From Gnetum montanum (lineage: Eukaryota > Streptophyta > Gnetopsida > Gnetales > Gnetaceae), in assembly GCA_015680685.1 (NCBI GenBank), contig MNCI01017574.1, positions 1 to 30,185 on the forward strand: 30,185 nt of DNA, written 5' to 3'. Below, in pieces: positions 10,093 through 20,930 of the stretch. Both the position numbers and the translations under genes were made by a program. Position 1 is the stretch's first letter, and the number at the start of each line of letters is the position of its first letter. The notes under the pieces were generated by a model. That model saw only the letters and a program-made list of their open reading frames with translations. It had not been told where the DNA came from and did not search any database.

Positions 10093-12130
10093 ATGAGGGT
10101 GTATGATCATAAAGACCTTATAACCATTGAGTGTAGCCGATCTTTGAGAGTCAAAGGAGAGAGTCCTGATTTTGCAGCCATTAACGAAGATTGCTATAAG
10201 TTCATTTGTGTCAAAATACATGCAATCATGCTAATTCCCCGAATTGAAGTTGAAGCCAAGAGGGAATTTGAGCTCAGACACAGGGATGGGAAAGAGTACA
10301 TCCCTTTCCCATATGAATAAATTCCTCTTAACAACATCTATTCTAGCATTCTAGCCTAATTGATTTTTGTGGAAGAGGAAGATGGCCAACCTACTTTTGG
10401 GGAACAATAAAAAGAGGATGATGAATTTAGGGTAAAATCTGAGCCTAAAAACATCCTTGGAGGGCTGTTCCAACAAACATCTCCCAATGTCATAGACCCT
10501 TCTCCTAATTCCTTTATTTTCTTCATAGGAATGGTACCACCATCTTTTAGTCCTTCACATCCTACTATGGTAGATCCCATGCCAATTGTAGCTACACATA
10601 ACACTCAATCAATGCCACAAACAGTAAACTATAATGCATCAATGCCATTTGCAACACAACCACGATATACAAAATCATCAATGGTGGCTTTTACCACTCA
10701 AAATTATTTAACTACTCACATGGGATCCACCATGAGACCCCTAACAACACAAGGGTCATACACTATGTTTGTCCTATTTGTGCCTCAAGTACAAGCACAA
10801 ACATCTTTCTCTTTATTTGGCACACAAGCCAAAATCATAGTGCAACCTTTTTCTTCTGTCATGCAACCCATAATAAAGCCACAATCCTTACAACAGATAC
10901 CACAACCTTATGTACAAGCCTTGCAAACTATGGGGCCACCACAAGGCTTGGATCAAGCCTTCTAAATGATCCAAGACCTAACAGAGGAGTTGAAGAGGCT
11001 TAAAGCCTCTACCACACAAATCATTAAGATTATGGACTTCTACCATGATGACTACATAAGTCTTGTAGTCCCAACCTTGACACTTCTTCCTAGTTTCTCC
11101 ATTCCATAATTTAGCAAATATAATGGAGAAGGTGACCCTAATTCTCACCTTATCACCTTTTGATCTAAGTGTTTGCTCTTGCAGCCATGGCCTCATACCA
11201 TAATGAGGATTTTTGCTATGTCTTTGACTAGGAAAGCACTCTATTGGAATTGTGCATTTCTTAGAGGATCTATATCCTCTCTGGCAAACTTAGTAGCTCG
11301 GTTGGTTAACTACTTCAAGTATAACTTGAAGCTTGATAGAACACTTGATCAACTCATGTAGGTCAAGTAGGGGCCCTTAGAACCTATACAAAACTTCATT
11401 TAGCAGTGGAATGGATTGCTAAATGAAATACTAGAGCCCATAACTGAAGCCCACTTGTTAGCCATATTCAAGAAAGTAGTTAATGACTTCATTAAGTCTA
11501 AACTCTACTACCTTGATCCATGATCTCTTGGCAAAGCGTTCTCATAAACTAAAAACATAGAAGATGTTGTAGAGGCTAGCCATAATCTAACTTATATATC
11601 ATATAAAAACCGACATGCTTGAAGAGACAAGGAAAAGAGCAAACAAAAAAACACTAATATAGCAACAATAACCAAAGAAAACAAGATCAGAAACCAAGGG
11701 CCAAAGGTCAATCCACCCAAGGCCACCACTAATGACCACAGTAACCAACAATCAACTTCTAGAACCATTACATCAATAGCAAGTAGACCTAACTTCGAAA
11801 GGAAGGACAACTCTAAATATACCACATGGCCATTGAAACCATCCAAGTTGCTAGACTAATTGTTAAGAAGTGTATGTATGCAACATAAGAAAATGATTGA
11901 AGCCACTTGAAAGAAAATGAGTGACTATGTGAAATAGGTAAAGATCCCACTCGAGTAACAAAGGATGATCCTTACTTGCCTAAATACTTCAAGTTAGATA
12001 GCTTTTGCCACTATCATCAATTGCCTGGTCATGATACAGACTTCTGCCTTGCATTGAAGGATGATCTACAAAGGATGATAGATAGAGGAAAATTGGTTTT
12101 AGATGATTCTAACCTAGTTCAATGTAGGTC
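10093..12130 (+). pseudogene. Element B gag (capsid and nucleocapsid), broken
   Basis: From ATG 10093 one frame can be followed to about 11600 with several in-frame stops and no shift. The N-terminal part (10093-10320) is charged. A Pro/Gln/Thr/Met-rich low-complexity region follows (10531-10965; PHPTM-, QPRYT-, QQIPQPY-type). The capsid-like core at about 11095-11420 reads FSKYNGEGDPNSHL, ALYWNCAF, GSISSLANL, YFKYNLKLDRTLDQL, then GPLEPIQNFI and WNGLLNEI. This is the arrangement of gag in Tat-lineage elements, where GDP-x-x-H, a central W-Y pair, GSI and the NLKLD block recur. A Lys/Asn/Ser-rich basic stretch (11600-11860) precedes FCHYHQLPGHDTDFC at about 12003-12047, a knuckle-like C-x2-H-x4-H-x4-C, in a different frame. 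Several stops fit C-to-T change (for example CAA to TAA in the motif before FSKYNGEGDP). Confidence 0.75.
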
Positions 12131-12760
12131 TACAAAGACTCATTGAATGCTAATGATAGCTCCTATGTTATTTTAGCATTCAACATCAATGAAAACTAGA
12201 TACCTACAAGAGAACCATTCATGATCCAAGTACCCCTCTACAATGAAAGAGCTTCTTTAGCTTCCCATAGCACAAGACCTCCCTTTGTTGTCAGAGTACC
12301 ATCATAAATGCCTCTAAGAAAACCTTTTTTCATCAAGGTTTCCCAACCTAATACAACCCAAATAGCTATAGCCCAACCAACTACATAATGATCCCTTGTG
12401 ATGGCCAATGCTATTGACTCTTCCTTACAGCCAATAACTGACAACCAAAAAATTTCAACCAATAAAAGAAAGAAGCATAAGCAAAAGCCTGATAACAAGG
12501 GAGATAAGTAGACAAAGGCATGAAAGGAAGTGTGTCCACTAAAGCGCACTCCCATTTCAGCTATACCTATGATCTCTTCTACCCCATCCCCTTCAACCAA
12601 CAAGCCATAGGATGACACTAAATCCCATGAAAAAAATAACATAAAAGTGCCACAATAGCCATAGACTAAAGCCAAAGTTCAGATTTTGGGATGCATGGAG
12701 GAAGTAAAGCACAACTAGGGTGACAAGTCCACGACCAATGACAAAAAATTCCTCACTACA
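12131..12760. other. Degraded gag-protease spacer of Element B
   Basis: No clean domain is readable. Lys/Pro/Asn/Ser-rich fragments occur in shifting frames (around 12470-12680), as expected for the disordered gag C-terminus. The long minus-strand open stretch here (12238-12675) has no domain and is taken as a shadow. Confidence 0.45.
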
Positions 12761-13521
12761 ATGAACCAAGTCATGCAATCACTCAAGCAAAAAAACACAA
12801 CCTTAAATTTATATGACCTGATCATGACTTTCATCACATTTCATGAGGTGCTATTCAAAATGTTGACTTTGATATCCATTAGTGAGGATATTCCCACTAA
12901 TGAGGAAGTCATCCATGTAGTAATGATTCCACCCTCACTAGGAGAGGGGAAGTCAACATCATTGGCATTTCAAAATAGCGAAATTAAGGTTAAACCCTAG
13001 AATGGCAAGGTGACTATAGCCCCTTTATTCATGATCATACACATAGGAAAATTTAACTACATCAGGTGCATGTTGATGATGGAGCTACAACCAATGTTAT
13101 CCCATGCACCATTGTTTAATGCTTGGGCTTAACTGAGCAAGTACAACTTACGATCATTGCAACTCTTAAGTCCTTCAAGGGATCTAGAGTTACCATCAAG
13201 GGGTCTATCTCCTTGGATTTTGTAGCTAGAGAATAATTCCCTACAACTGTAAACTTCTTCGAGGTGGAAGAGACACCAAGGTTCAACTTGATCCCAAGAA
13301 TACCTTGGTTGGCTCAATTACGAGCTATTTCCTTGCCCATACATCAAGAAATTCACCTTCCTTATGAGGGATGTGAAATAATCATTCATGATAACAACAT
13401 GGCTCCCCTAGCTATCAAGAACATGGGTAAAGAACAAGGGTTCGAAGTGGAGCTTCAAGAAGAAGCTCCTATCCATGAAGAGCAAGAACCTAAGACAACC
13501 AATGGTGACAATGAGAAGTAA
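12761..13521 (+). pseudogene. Element B aspartic protease with linker
   Basis: From 12761 a linker resembling the conserved pre-protease segment of Tat elements reads LNLYDLIMTF, HEVLFKML, IPPSLGEGKS and IHIGKFNYIRCM. A frameshift near 13070 leads into VDDGATTNVIP (13072-13104), the retropepsin active-site block in its D-D-G form, in which plant Tat elements often have a Gly-Ser or Gly-Ala after the Asp. One stop follows, then LGLTEQVQLTI and SLDFVARE, and FNLIPRIPWL, which corresponds to the second conserved block (I-L-G-R-P-W-L). The tail (13360-13521) is acidic and open. The protease would mature the polyprotein. No RT follows, which is abnormal. Confidence 0.75.
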
Positions 13522-13837
13522 TGCGGTACATTATGGGATGAACTTCCTTTTAACACTACAAGCTTGTGCATGGTAGGCCTTACTCACTCCCTAATTTTGC
13601 AAAGATCTGAAAGGTTTTGCACAAGTGAAGTTTACCTTAACCTTCCCATGCCTTTATGACCAAATGTAGTGATATCCCAATAGTCTTATTTTTTCTTTTG
13701 CAATTTATTATATCTTTGTTATTTTATACATGTATCCTATGCATGTAGTCATACCTTTATTTGAATTCTTAATTATTTTCTACAACCTTTCTTTATTTGT
13801 ACTTATGTTTTAAACATTAAAAAAGTGTCTCTTTTAG

Positions 13838-13990
13838 ACATGACCCACTAAGGCCTAAAACTAGTACTATGGCCTACTAAGGCCTAAATTAACACTATGG
13901 CTCACTAAGGCCTAAAATTAGCACTATGGTCTGCTATGACCTTAAATTGGCATTCTCATTCACTAAGATGTTAAACTAGCAACATAGCCA
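13838..13990 (+). repeat. 29-bp tandem repeat in Element B 3' region
   Basis: Five units with the core CTAAGGCCTAAA begin at 13848, 13877, 13905, 13934 and 13963 (period 28-29 bp); the first three are close to identical and the last two diverge. A further lone unit lies near 14014. Homologous to the repeat at 7030-7115 beyond Element A's integrase. Confidence 0.85.
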
Positions 13991-14459
13991 CAATCACACA
14001 ATATAACCTATGCCCACAATGACCTAAAACTAGCAAACCTTTCTTTGAATACCATATCTTTCATTGATTGGCCTATTATTGCATCAATTTTCCATTTTAT
14101 TTTATAACCAAAAACATCAATATAGCCATTTTCAAGGTTTACAACATTTACAATATTGACTACTATAAATGCTTATAGCCAAAATAAAACCAATATTTAA
14201 ATTTAAAATTTTAATGTCCATAACATATAGCCATAAACACAATGTGTAGTAATGATGCCAAAGAATAACCATCCATAACATAGTTTTGGCCAACCATAGC
14301 CATCAACATAAAAACAAAACCAAGCTAAACTGAAGGAAGTTGCTAAGTGACATTCGAAGAAGGAAGTGGAGGGTCATTTCCACCCTCACCAATGGGGCAA
14401 CTATTAAATCCAAAAATTTGTTCAATTTCTAAATAGGTGTCCTTGTAAAATATAGGTAT
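13991..14459. other. AT-rich 3' untranslated or LTR-like remains of Element B
   Basis: Contains many scattered ATAGCC words, as does the LTR at 7447-8600, but no TATA/AATAAA pair, polypurine tract or LTR boundary was found. Confidence 0.35.
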
Positions 14460-14675
14460 TTCAATTAGTTTTATTTTAGTTTAATTAATATGACATATAA
14501 AGACATTATATATTATACTAATGTGACTATAATGATATATATTATATATAATCATATATGTAACCTATATAAAGAAAATATATATTAATGTAATTGTAAT
14601 TATACATATCTTATATATATAATTATATATATACTACAAAACATTATATATATGTAAACTATATAACATTTTAGA
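14460..14675. repeat. AT-only low-complexity block
   Basis: Nearly pure TA/TATA/ATAT runs with several self-complementary ATATAT segments. Most likely a decayed AT microsatellite; no gene. Confidence 0.7.
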
Positions 14676-16155
14676 ATTTTTGTAATGCCAACAAAATTCA
14701 GTATCCTTGATAACATCACCTTTGACCAAGAAGAATTCTTACCAATGTTGTTTTCATTATAGCTAGATTGATCAGCAATAGTAGCAACCCAAAACTAGTG
14801 TTCTTAGTACTCATTCCACGGGATTAGCTGTAGTTGACCACCATTAATGGATTGGCATTGTTTCTGCATGGGTGCACCAAGCATGACTAGGTCCTATGCA
14901 TCAGTAGGTGCAGCCATGTGTCGGTGGTTTCCATCAATCATAGTGTTCAAACACAGGACAAGGCTGAGGCCAAACTAGGGGAACATCACCCATCAATATC
15001 ACCAAGTGATGGTGAATTTCTTTTAAAGATGACTATTGGCCCACCAATGATGGGGAGTTTCCATGCCATTCTAAACACTTCTAGACATAGTGTGAACCCT
15101 GTGAAAACTACTACCAACAATTGAATTCCATCTTTAACCCCTCAACCTCATAGATGTACTAGGTGCATACAACTTCGATTAGTGCAGGATGCTACTATAG
15201 GACAAGTCATCGTCAGTTAGCAACAACATGTGTAGGTACAAGTACATGTACAATGACAGCACTTGGTCATAGACCATCCTATCCATCAATGATTCCATGC
15301 TCTCATTATTGGATCAATTCACATACAATGTCCATCCTGATTAGCGATAGTAGCCCCTTGTGGCTGGGCCCTGACACCAACACCATAATCCTCTTTGGAA
15401 CCACTAGCACTATTACAATGTTGGTCATAAACCCATTAAGAACACATAGTACTACTATGTCTTCATCATCAGCATTGAGGTTGTCAACATGATCATGGAT
15501 TTTTCCACCAACCTAAGGCATGTGCTTAAGGCCTAACCTCATTACACTTCATGATTGCACTATGCACCCTACTCCTTTTTCACATAGTATGCCATTAGCA
15601 TGATTGACCTAGGACATGGGCCTACTAATGCAGTGCTCAAATGGAATAACCATATGTTCTACCACATGCCTAATTACTCTAACCAATTGTAGCATACATA
15701 GGATGTGAAGGCCCTGGAAATGAGCTCTAGACTTGTAGTGGCTCTACGTACATCTGCCTTGATGCTTAGACCCTTGAGTTCTGCATGCGTGTGGCTCCTT
15801 TGTTGACTTGACACTGTGCTACAATGAGTCAAACATGTATTTATAGAATATCATTTTTTTTTCAAAAATGACATTCACATTTGATGATAGCAATAAATAA
15901 AGGAAAATTACATTCTTTGGATGGATCATTTATTATGCATTGTTGTGGCACCTATGGAAGATCAAATGTCCATTATTGGCAACACCACTACGTCATCCTC
16001 ATTAACATTACCATTCATTTGTCGTTGGTAGGCCTACTCAACCACTTTCCAATTCCATGTTAATTAAAAATCAAGGATACCCAACTTAGTATGTATCCCT
16101 ATTATTATGTATTGATACTTTATTAATCCATTATAATTTTTTTTTTTTTGGAAAA
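14676..16155. other. Unassigned intergenic stretch
   Basis: Short plus-strand open stretches (14918-15124, 15163-15492, 15881-16063) have Ser/Thr/His-rich translations without any recognised domain and do not join into a longer frame. No LTR landmarks, terminal inverted repeats or tRNA were seen. It is likely old, unrecognisable repeat DNA and was the target site of Element C. Confidence 0.4.
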
Positions 16156-16709
16156 TGTGGGGTATAAATAATACACCCCACATTTTATTAAAGGGGGAAG
16201 CATTGAGAAAATTGATTTTGAGAAAATAGAAGAGGAGAAGGAATGATACCCAATGAATTGCACATCAAATTGAGATTAATTTTTCTTGTTATTTATGTTG
16301 AAGATCTATTAAGCCTTGTGGTAATTCATGGAGTCCATTGTCTGACAATCAAAATTGTTGCATTGTGAGGACAACAAGGTAGAATTGCAATTCAGGCAAA
16401 GTCTCCCTTATGATCTTGAATTATTATTTGTAATTTTAATTTGATTTAATTATTAATTTTCATTCTTGAACTTAATGTTAAAAGTTAGGATGAAAATTTA
16501 TGATTTTACTTATGAGTGATAGACATAAGTGTGGAATTTAATTAGATTCAATTCTAATTATTTATTATCTTTATCATATTTTGACTTTAAACTATTCCTC
16601 CATGAGATACAACTTGTGTATCAATCATAGATGAGGTGCCTTGTCTACAATGAAAGAAAGAAAAATTAATTTGAAAGGTATCCAAGACCAAATTTTTCTT
16701 GGCTTGTCA
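16156..16709 (+). mobile_element. Element C 5' LTR (Athila-type)
   Basis: The 554-bp LTR runs from TGTGGGGTAT to TTGTCA, followed after three bases by a decayed tRNA-Asp primer site. It opens with a near-perfect inverted repeat (TGTGGGGTAT/ATACACCCCACA, 16156-16182) and a purine run (16189-16199). There is no intact partner LTR in the window. The five bases before it (GAAAA) would be the target duplication. Confidence 0.65.
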
Positions 16710-16712
16710 ATT

Positions 16713-16730
16713 TGGCATCATTTTTAGGGA
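16713..16730 (+). promoter_or_regulatory. Element C primer-binding site (tRNA-Asp type)
   Basis: TGGCATCATTTTTAGGGA aligns with the Athila/Tat primer site TGGCGCCGTTGCCGGGGA, complementary to the 3' end of tRNA-Asp. Of seven mismatches, six are C-to-T or G-to-A, so the site has decayed like methylated DNA. Confidence 0.65.
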
Positions 16731-17178
16731 GGCCAACATAGTTAATAATCATCAAGGGTTCTGTAAGCTTTAAATTTTTTAATTTATTATTTATTTATTT
16801 ATTTATTCATGTATTTTATTTTTCTTTTATTTTTGTAATTTAAGAAATGGTTTCTTTTACTTTTTTTCTTGCATAAAGAAAAATAAAAATAAAAATAAAG
16901 AAAAATCCTAGGAATCAGCTCCTCTTATCATACAACCAACTGAAACTATTAAAAAATTTGCAATTAAAGCTACGATAGTAGGAGTTATTAAATGAGTTTC
17001 TAAGATCTTAGGAATGGTATCCGATGAATGTGCCAACAAAGAGTGTTCGTGTTAAATGAAACCACAAAGCAACCAAGAAAACCTACATGAATTCAACCTT
17101 CTAGAAGCACTCTTAGCCTTTATAAACATATGAAAGTCACTGAAAAATAAGACCACGAGGAACAAAAATAATCTAGAT

Positions 17179-19047
17179 ATGATTTTTTCCCCTTTGACAA
17201 CACAAAATTCCAAGAAAAAAAAACAAAATTTTTTCATATTTGTTAACCCTCTATTTGATATTCCAACTACAACCATGAGTTCAACCACAGGGGTAGGATC
17301 TCAAAATCTAAATACTACCCAATTATCAACTTATGTAACCATAATTGGAGGAACTTCCCAACCAATAAGCACTTTGAATATACAAACTCCACCACCAATA
17401 TCTATTTCTATACCAAATCCTATAGTAACCCTAATAGTAACCTCTACTTACACGATGGAATCATCTTCACATCATACACCTTCCCCATTTTTTTAGGTTC
17501 AATTTCTTTCTCCTTTGGTAGTTTGAGTTCCAATGTTTCAGTTGGCCAGGCTTACCTAGGAAAAATCCTTGGAGAGTTATTGAATCAAAGAGCATCCATC
17601 ATACCTCAAGGCCCATTAGTTTTTCCATAGGGAAGAGATGTAGTGGTTAAAAATATTCACTTATTATCTATTTTTAAGGGGACAAATGACAAGAATCCAG
17701 TTACCCACATAAGAGAATTTGAAACAACATTAGCTATGTTAGCACTCAAAGTGGGGATAGAACTAAGATGATTACCTTTAAATCAACCTTAAAGGATAAA
17801 GCTGATTTTTGGCTACAAACCCTTAGAACACAAATTAGTTCAAGGGATGAGTTTAAGAATGCTTTCCTACAAATATTTCTTTCTAATGATAGGTTATATT
17901 CATTAAGGAAGCAATTAATGAGTTTTATGCAACATGAGGATGAGGATTATGAGAATACCTTTGATAGATTTAAAGGACTATGTTTAAAGAATCCAAACCT
18001 TGGCTTTCTAGCCCATCAATTAATCCAAATCTTTGTAGAATATTTACTACTTTATTGTAGGTAAAATGTTGACTTTGCATGTGGGGGAAATATTTTAAAT
18101 GTGACACCAGAAGATGGTTGGAGAATTATAGATTCATTAGTAGACCAAACTAAACATTGGCCAAAACCCAACATTATGCAAGGCATGACTCAACAAATAG
18201 AATAGCTAAATAGAAAAGTAGATGAATTAAAATGATTGATTAAGAAACAAGATCATAGAATTCAAAGTGAAGCATGCAACATTTGTGCTAGTGCCCAACA
18301 TAACCAAACAACCTACCTAGCCTTGTTTTATTGTTAAGAGAAAATGCAAGAGTCAACAAAGGCTTTTCAACAATTTAAGAGCCAACCAACAATGAACTTT
18401 CCTTAACAACCATTTTACCAACAACAATATCCTCAAAATAACTTTAGGACATTTAAGAATCCAACTAATGAACACTTAAATAAACTCACCCAAAGCCTTA
18501 CTTCCTTCATAGAAGAAAGTAGATAATTCATGAGTGAGACTAGAAGGAGATTTCAGGACTTAACAAAAAATGAATTACCATCCCAACTTTAACCTAAGCC
18601 TCCATCTCAAAGAAAAGGAAAAGAGCAATTACATTCCTTTACTACAAGGAGTGGAAAAAAAATTGAACCTAAACCCCAAAAGAAGGTGAGATTTCAAGAG
18701 GTAGAAACACAACGACAAATAGTCAATGAGGAAGATCAACCAACTAGGGAAAAAGAATAACCGTTACTCTCTAGAAAACTAGTTTTACCTCCTTTTCCTA
18801 AATGATTACAAGAAAAATTTACAGCCAAAGCCCATCTTGAAAAAATGTTTAGTGAAGTATACTTACATGTTCCTTTGGAACAAGCAGTAAAATACATCCC
18901 TCTTTATGAAAAATACTTAAAGGAATTATGCACTATGAGAAGAAAGGAAAAAAATTCCTAAACAAGTTTATTTAGTTGATAATCTTTCTCAACTTATATA
19001 AAGACATGAAATTCCTAAATACTAAGATCCAAGAATTCCTACCATTT
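17179..19047 (+). pseudogene. Element C Athila-type gag, truncated by Element D
   Basis: An N-terminal Thr/Ser/Pro-rich part (17179-17496) is followed by the capsid core: KGTNDKNPVTHIREFE, a frameshift near 17770, then LKDKADFWLQTL, FLSNDRLYSLRKQLMSF, ENTFDRFKGL, CGGNILNVTPEDGWRIID and a stretch ending KHWPKPN. These match the Athila gag order, including the G-x-L-L-N-x-T-P-E block. A CNICASAQH motif near 18275 is a worn zinc knuckle. A basic linker with FTTRSGKKIEPKP leads to FSEVYLHVPLEQAVKYIPLYEKYLKEL, the Athila pre-protease segment, and then LVDNLSQLI and DPRIPTI, where the frame stops dead at the first base of the Element D LTR. The protease, RT and integrase of C are absent. Stops are scattered through the frame. 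Confidence 0.8.
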
Positions 19048-19967
19048 TGATGAGTCATCATTGGTTGGTTGCATCAATGAGGTCTCATCAATGTAGTTGA
19101 CCACATCGACGCATCTCGTCCTACGTCAATGAGGCCCTATCAATGCATTGTCTATATGTCACCTATAAATACACACCTTCTAGTCACATTTATGGCAATA
19201 TAGATTTTAGTGGCAGTGAAGCTCTTGCATTTTTTCAATTTGAAAGTTAGAATTTTTCCCCCAAGTACCTATAGTAGGAGTCATTGAGTGTATGGATCTT
19301 TGTTCAAGAATTGTTGTACCTGAGCACGACAGTGTGTGTAGTAATAAAGATGAGCTTTCTGATAAACCTTGTAGCACTTTGGATAGATTAGCTATTTCAT
19401 TTATGCATTCAATGTTTTTAATTATTTGTTAAATGTTTTCAATTATTTAGCAAATAGTTTCTAGCAATTGAGTTAATGAAGCAATTTAAGGTAGATAGAT
19501 TAAATACATAAGTACGATTGCTTTGAGCATAACATGTATTCACATAGTAATCCCAACAATGTTATTGCTTGGTACGCCCAGTAGCGTAGTGCTTGGTCAC
19601 CCAGCAATGGATACATGGGTTTAGGATGTGTATGAATAGTGAGAAAAAATACTTATGTTAGGATTAATTAAATAATTAGTTAATTAGTTAATTTAGATTA
19701 GTTAATTAAATCCATTTTTATTCTACATTTCAAGCACTTGATTATAAAACATTAAAAATGATACAAATCAAATGCCTCAATTACACTTAACCGTACCAAC
19801 AAACGTCACAAGTATAATTGCAAAGACAATGATTGACCTTAGGGCTAGATTTACTTCCTAAAGGGCTAGTGCACTCGAAATGATGAATTCCACAGAATTT
19901 GCCCAGATTATGCATGAACGCTTTATGATTCGTATGGTTGGGCATAGGGGTATCTCGCTGCTCATCA
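19048..19967 (+). mobile_element. Element D 5' LTR, 920 bp, perfect 7-bp inverted ends
   Basis: Begins TGATGAG and ends CTCATCA, exact inverted repeats. The U3 carries GATGAG/CTCATC palindromic words, the TATA motif is at 19164-19170, and AATAAAGATGAGCTTT starts at 19343. It can be followed block by block against the minus-strand LTR at 28337-29297. Shared blocks are AGTGAAGCTCT; GTAGGAGTC; AATAAAGATGAGCTTT with GATAAACC; GTAATCCCA; TTTAGGATGTGTA; CCTC-x-ACTTAACC; and the closing TTCGTATGGTTG with GGGGTA-CTCG. The left flank CATTT would be the target duplication. Confidence 0.9.
19164..19170 (+). promoter_or_regulatory. Element D LTR TATA box
   Basis: TATAAAT after CACC, with the AATAAA poly(A) signal about 180 bp downstream (19343-19348), defining the R region between them. 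Confidence 0.7.
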
Positions 19968-19968
19968 T

Positions 19969-19986
19969 TGTCATTATTGCCAGGGA
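19969..19986 (+). promoter_or_regulatory. Element D primer-binding site (tRNA-Asp type)
   Basis: TGTCATTATTGCCAGGGA, one base after the LTR end, matches TGGCGCCGTTGCCGGGGA at 12 of 18 positions; five of the six differences are C-to-T or G-to-A. Confidence 0.75.
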
Positions 19987-20124
19987 CTTTTGTTTGTGGA
20001 ATGTGCACTATTTAGGTCTAAGTGAATATCATAAAATATCGTTGTATGAACCTAAAGGTCCATATCATTCCCACTATATATAAAATTATGAAAGCACACT
20101 AACAATTTTATTTTGTCTTGAAAA

Positions 20125-20930
20125 ATGTCTTCTTCTTCTTACAAGCTTGAAGATACTAGACCATCGGTTCCACAAGAATGCAAGGTGGTATACAGTCATC
20201 TAGATGAGTTTGTACCAAATTTTACCTTCATCCTACATTAAGATGAACAAATGCGATGGTGTGATATGGAGGGCAATGTTGTCTTACCTCCCAATAGATC
20301 TATGCTCGGAATGCTATTTAAAATCCTTAATAAGTTGGGCATAGAAAATCTTCATGAGGAATACATTATGGATGGATATGATACTCAAAACTACTACCCC
20401 ACTAAAACACAATGTAAGCAAGATAAACATCAAGAGAAACTCCATGATTCTACAAAGGGGAAACATTACACTAACCCCTTATTCCTACTAGATCAAGAAG
20501 ACAATGAGGATCCTTCCTTGGAAGGTTCTCAACATGAAGATTCTCCACTCCCTGCTACTAATGGTGAGGGTGTAAACCTAACCCTACAATTGAGTATTCA
20601 TAAATTGGATTAGGAAAGAGTGATAGCCAAGGTAGGGACTTGGGTAAACATTGTAGCAACAAGGGATCTAAGGATGGTGATCATAATAAGTGTAAGAGTG
20701 GTGGTGAACACTATGGTGGTAGTGGTAGTAAACCTTCCTCTTCATCCAATTTTGAACATTCCTCTTCATCTGACTATTCTTGTGGAAGTCATCATCGAAA
20801 CAACTATGATGAAGGTGATCGACGAAATAAAAATGATTGTGAAGGCCATCAAAATTGAAGGGGTGGCCAAAACCATCATCGAAATCATCAATGTAGAGAT
20901 GATGATGAGCCTTTATTGGTGACTTGAAGT
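20125..20930 (+). pseudogene. Element D gag, N-terminal part
   Basis: The ATG at 20125 is the first after the primer site and opens MSSSSYKLEDTRPSVPQE; one TAA at 20239-20241 interrupts the frame, which then continues to 20613. The product is charged, with an acidic middle (DQEDNEDPSLEGSQHED). From 20640 another frame gives a Ser/Gly/His/Asn-rich low-complexity stretch (GGSGSKPSSSSNF, HHRNNYDEGD), typical of disordered gag sequence. I see no named domain in this part; assignment to gag is from position between primer site and capsid core. Confidence 0.65.

Larger units (their letters stand above)
10093..13990 (+). mobile_element. Element B: Ty3/gypsy Tat-lineage, gag and protease only
   Basis: This is the complementary half to Element A. 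It carries a gag with a Retrotrans_gag-like core, a zinc-knuckle-like motif, a gag-protease linker and an aspartic protease, then directly a 3' region with the 29-bp repeat found after Element A's integrase. RT, both RNase H domains and integrase are missing between 13521 and 13840, which points to an internal deletion. It is inactive through numerous stops. Confidence 0.75.

Noticed and set aside
12238-12675. 145-residue minus-strand open frame
   Set aside because: Antisense to the Element B gag-protease spacer; its hydrophobic content is what Lys/Asn-rich sense codons give on the other strand.
13838-13990. CRISPR array
   Set aside because: The 29-bp period comes from head-to-tail units with no unique spacers, in a plant retroelement 3' region.
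14460-14675. Matrix-attachment or replication-origin element
   Set aside because: AT richness alone is not evidence; it looks like a decayed AT microsatellite.
15163-15492. 109-residue Ser/Thr/His-rich plus-strand frame
   Set aside because: No domain and no neighbouring exons in frame; composition looks like chance in low-complexity DNA.
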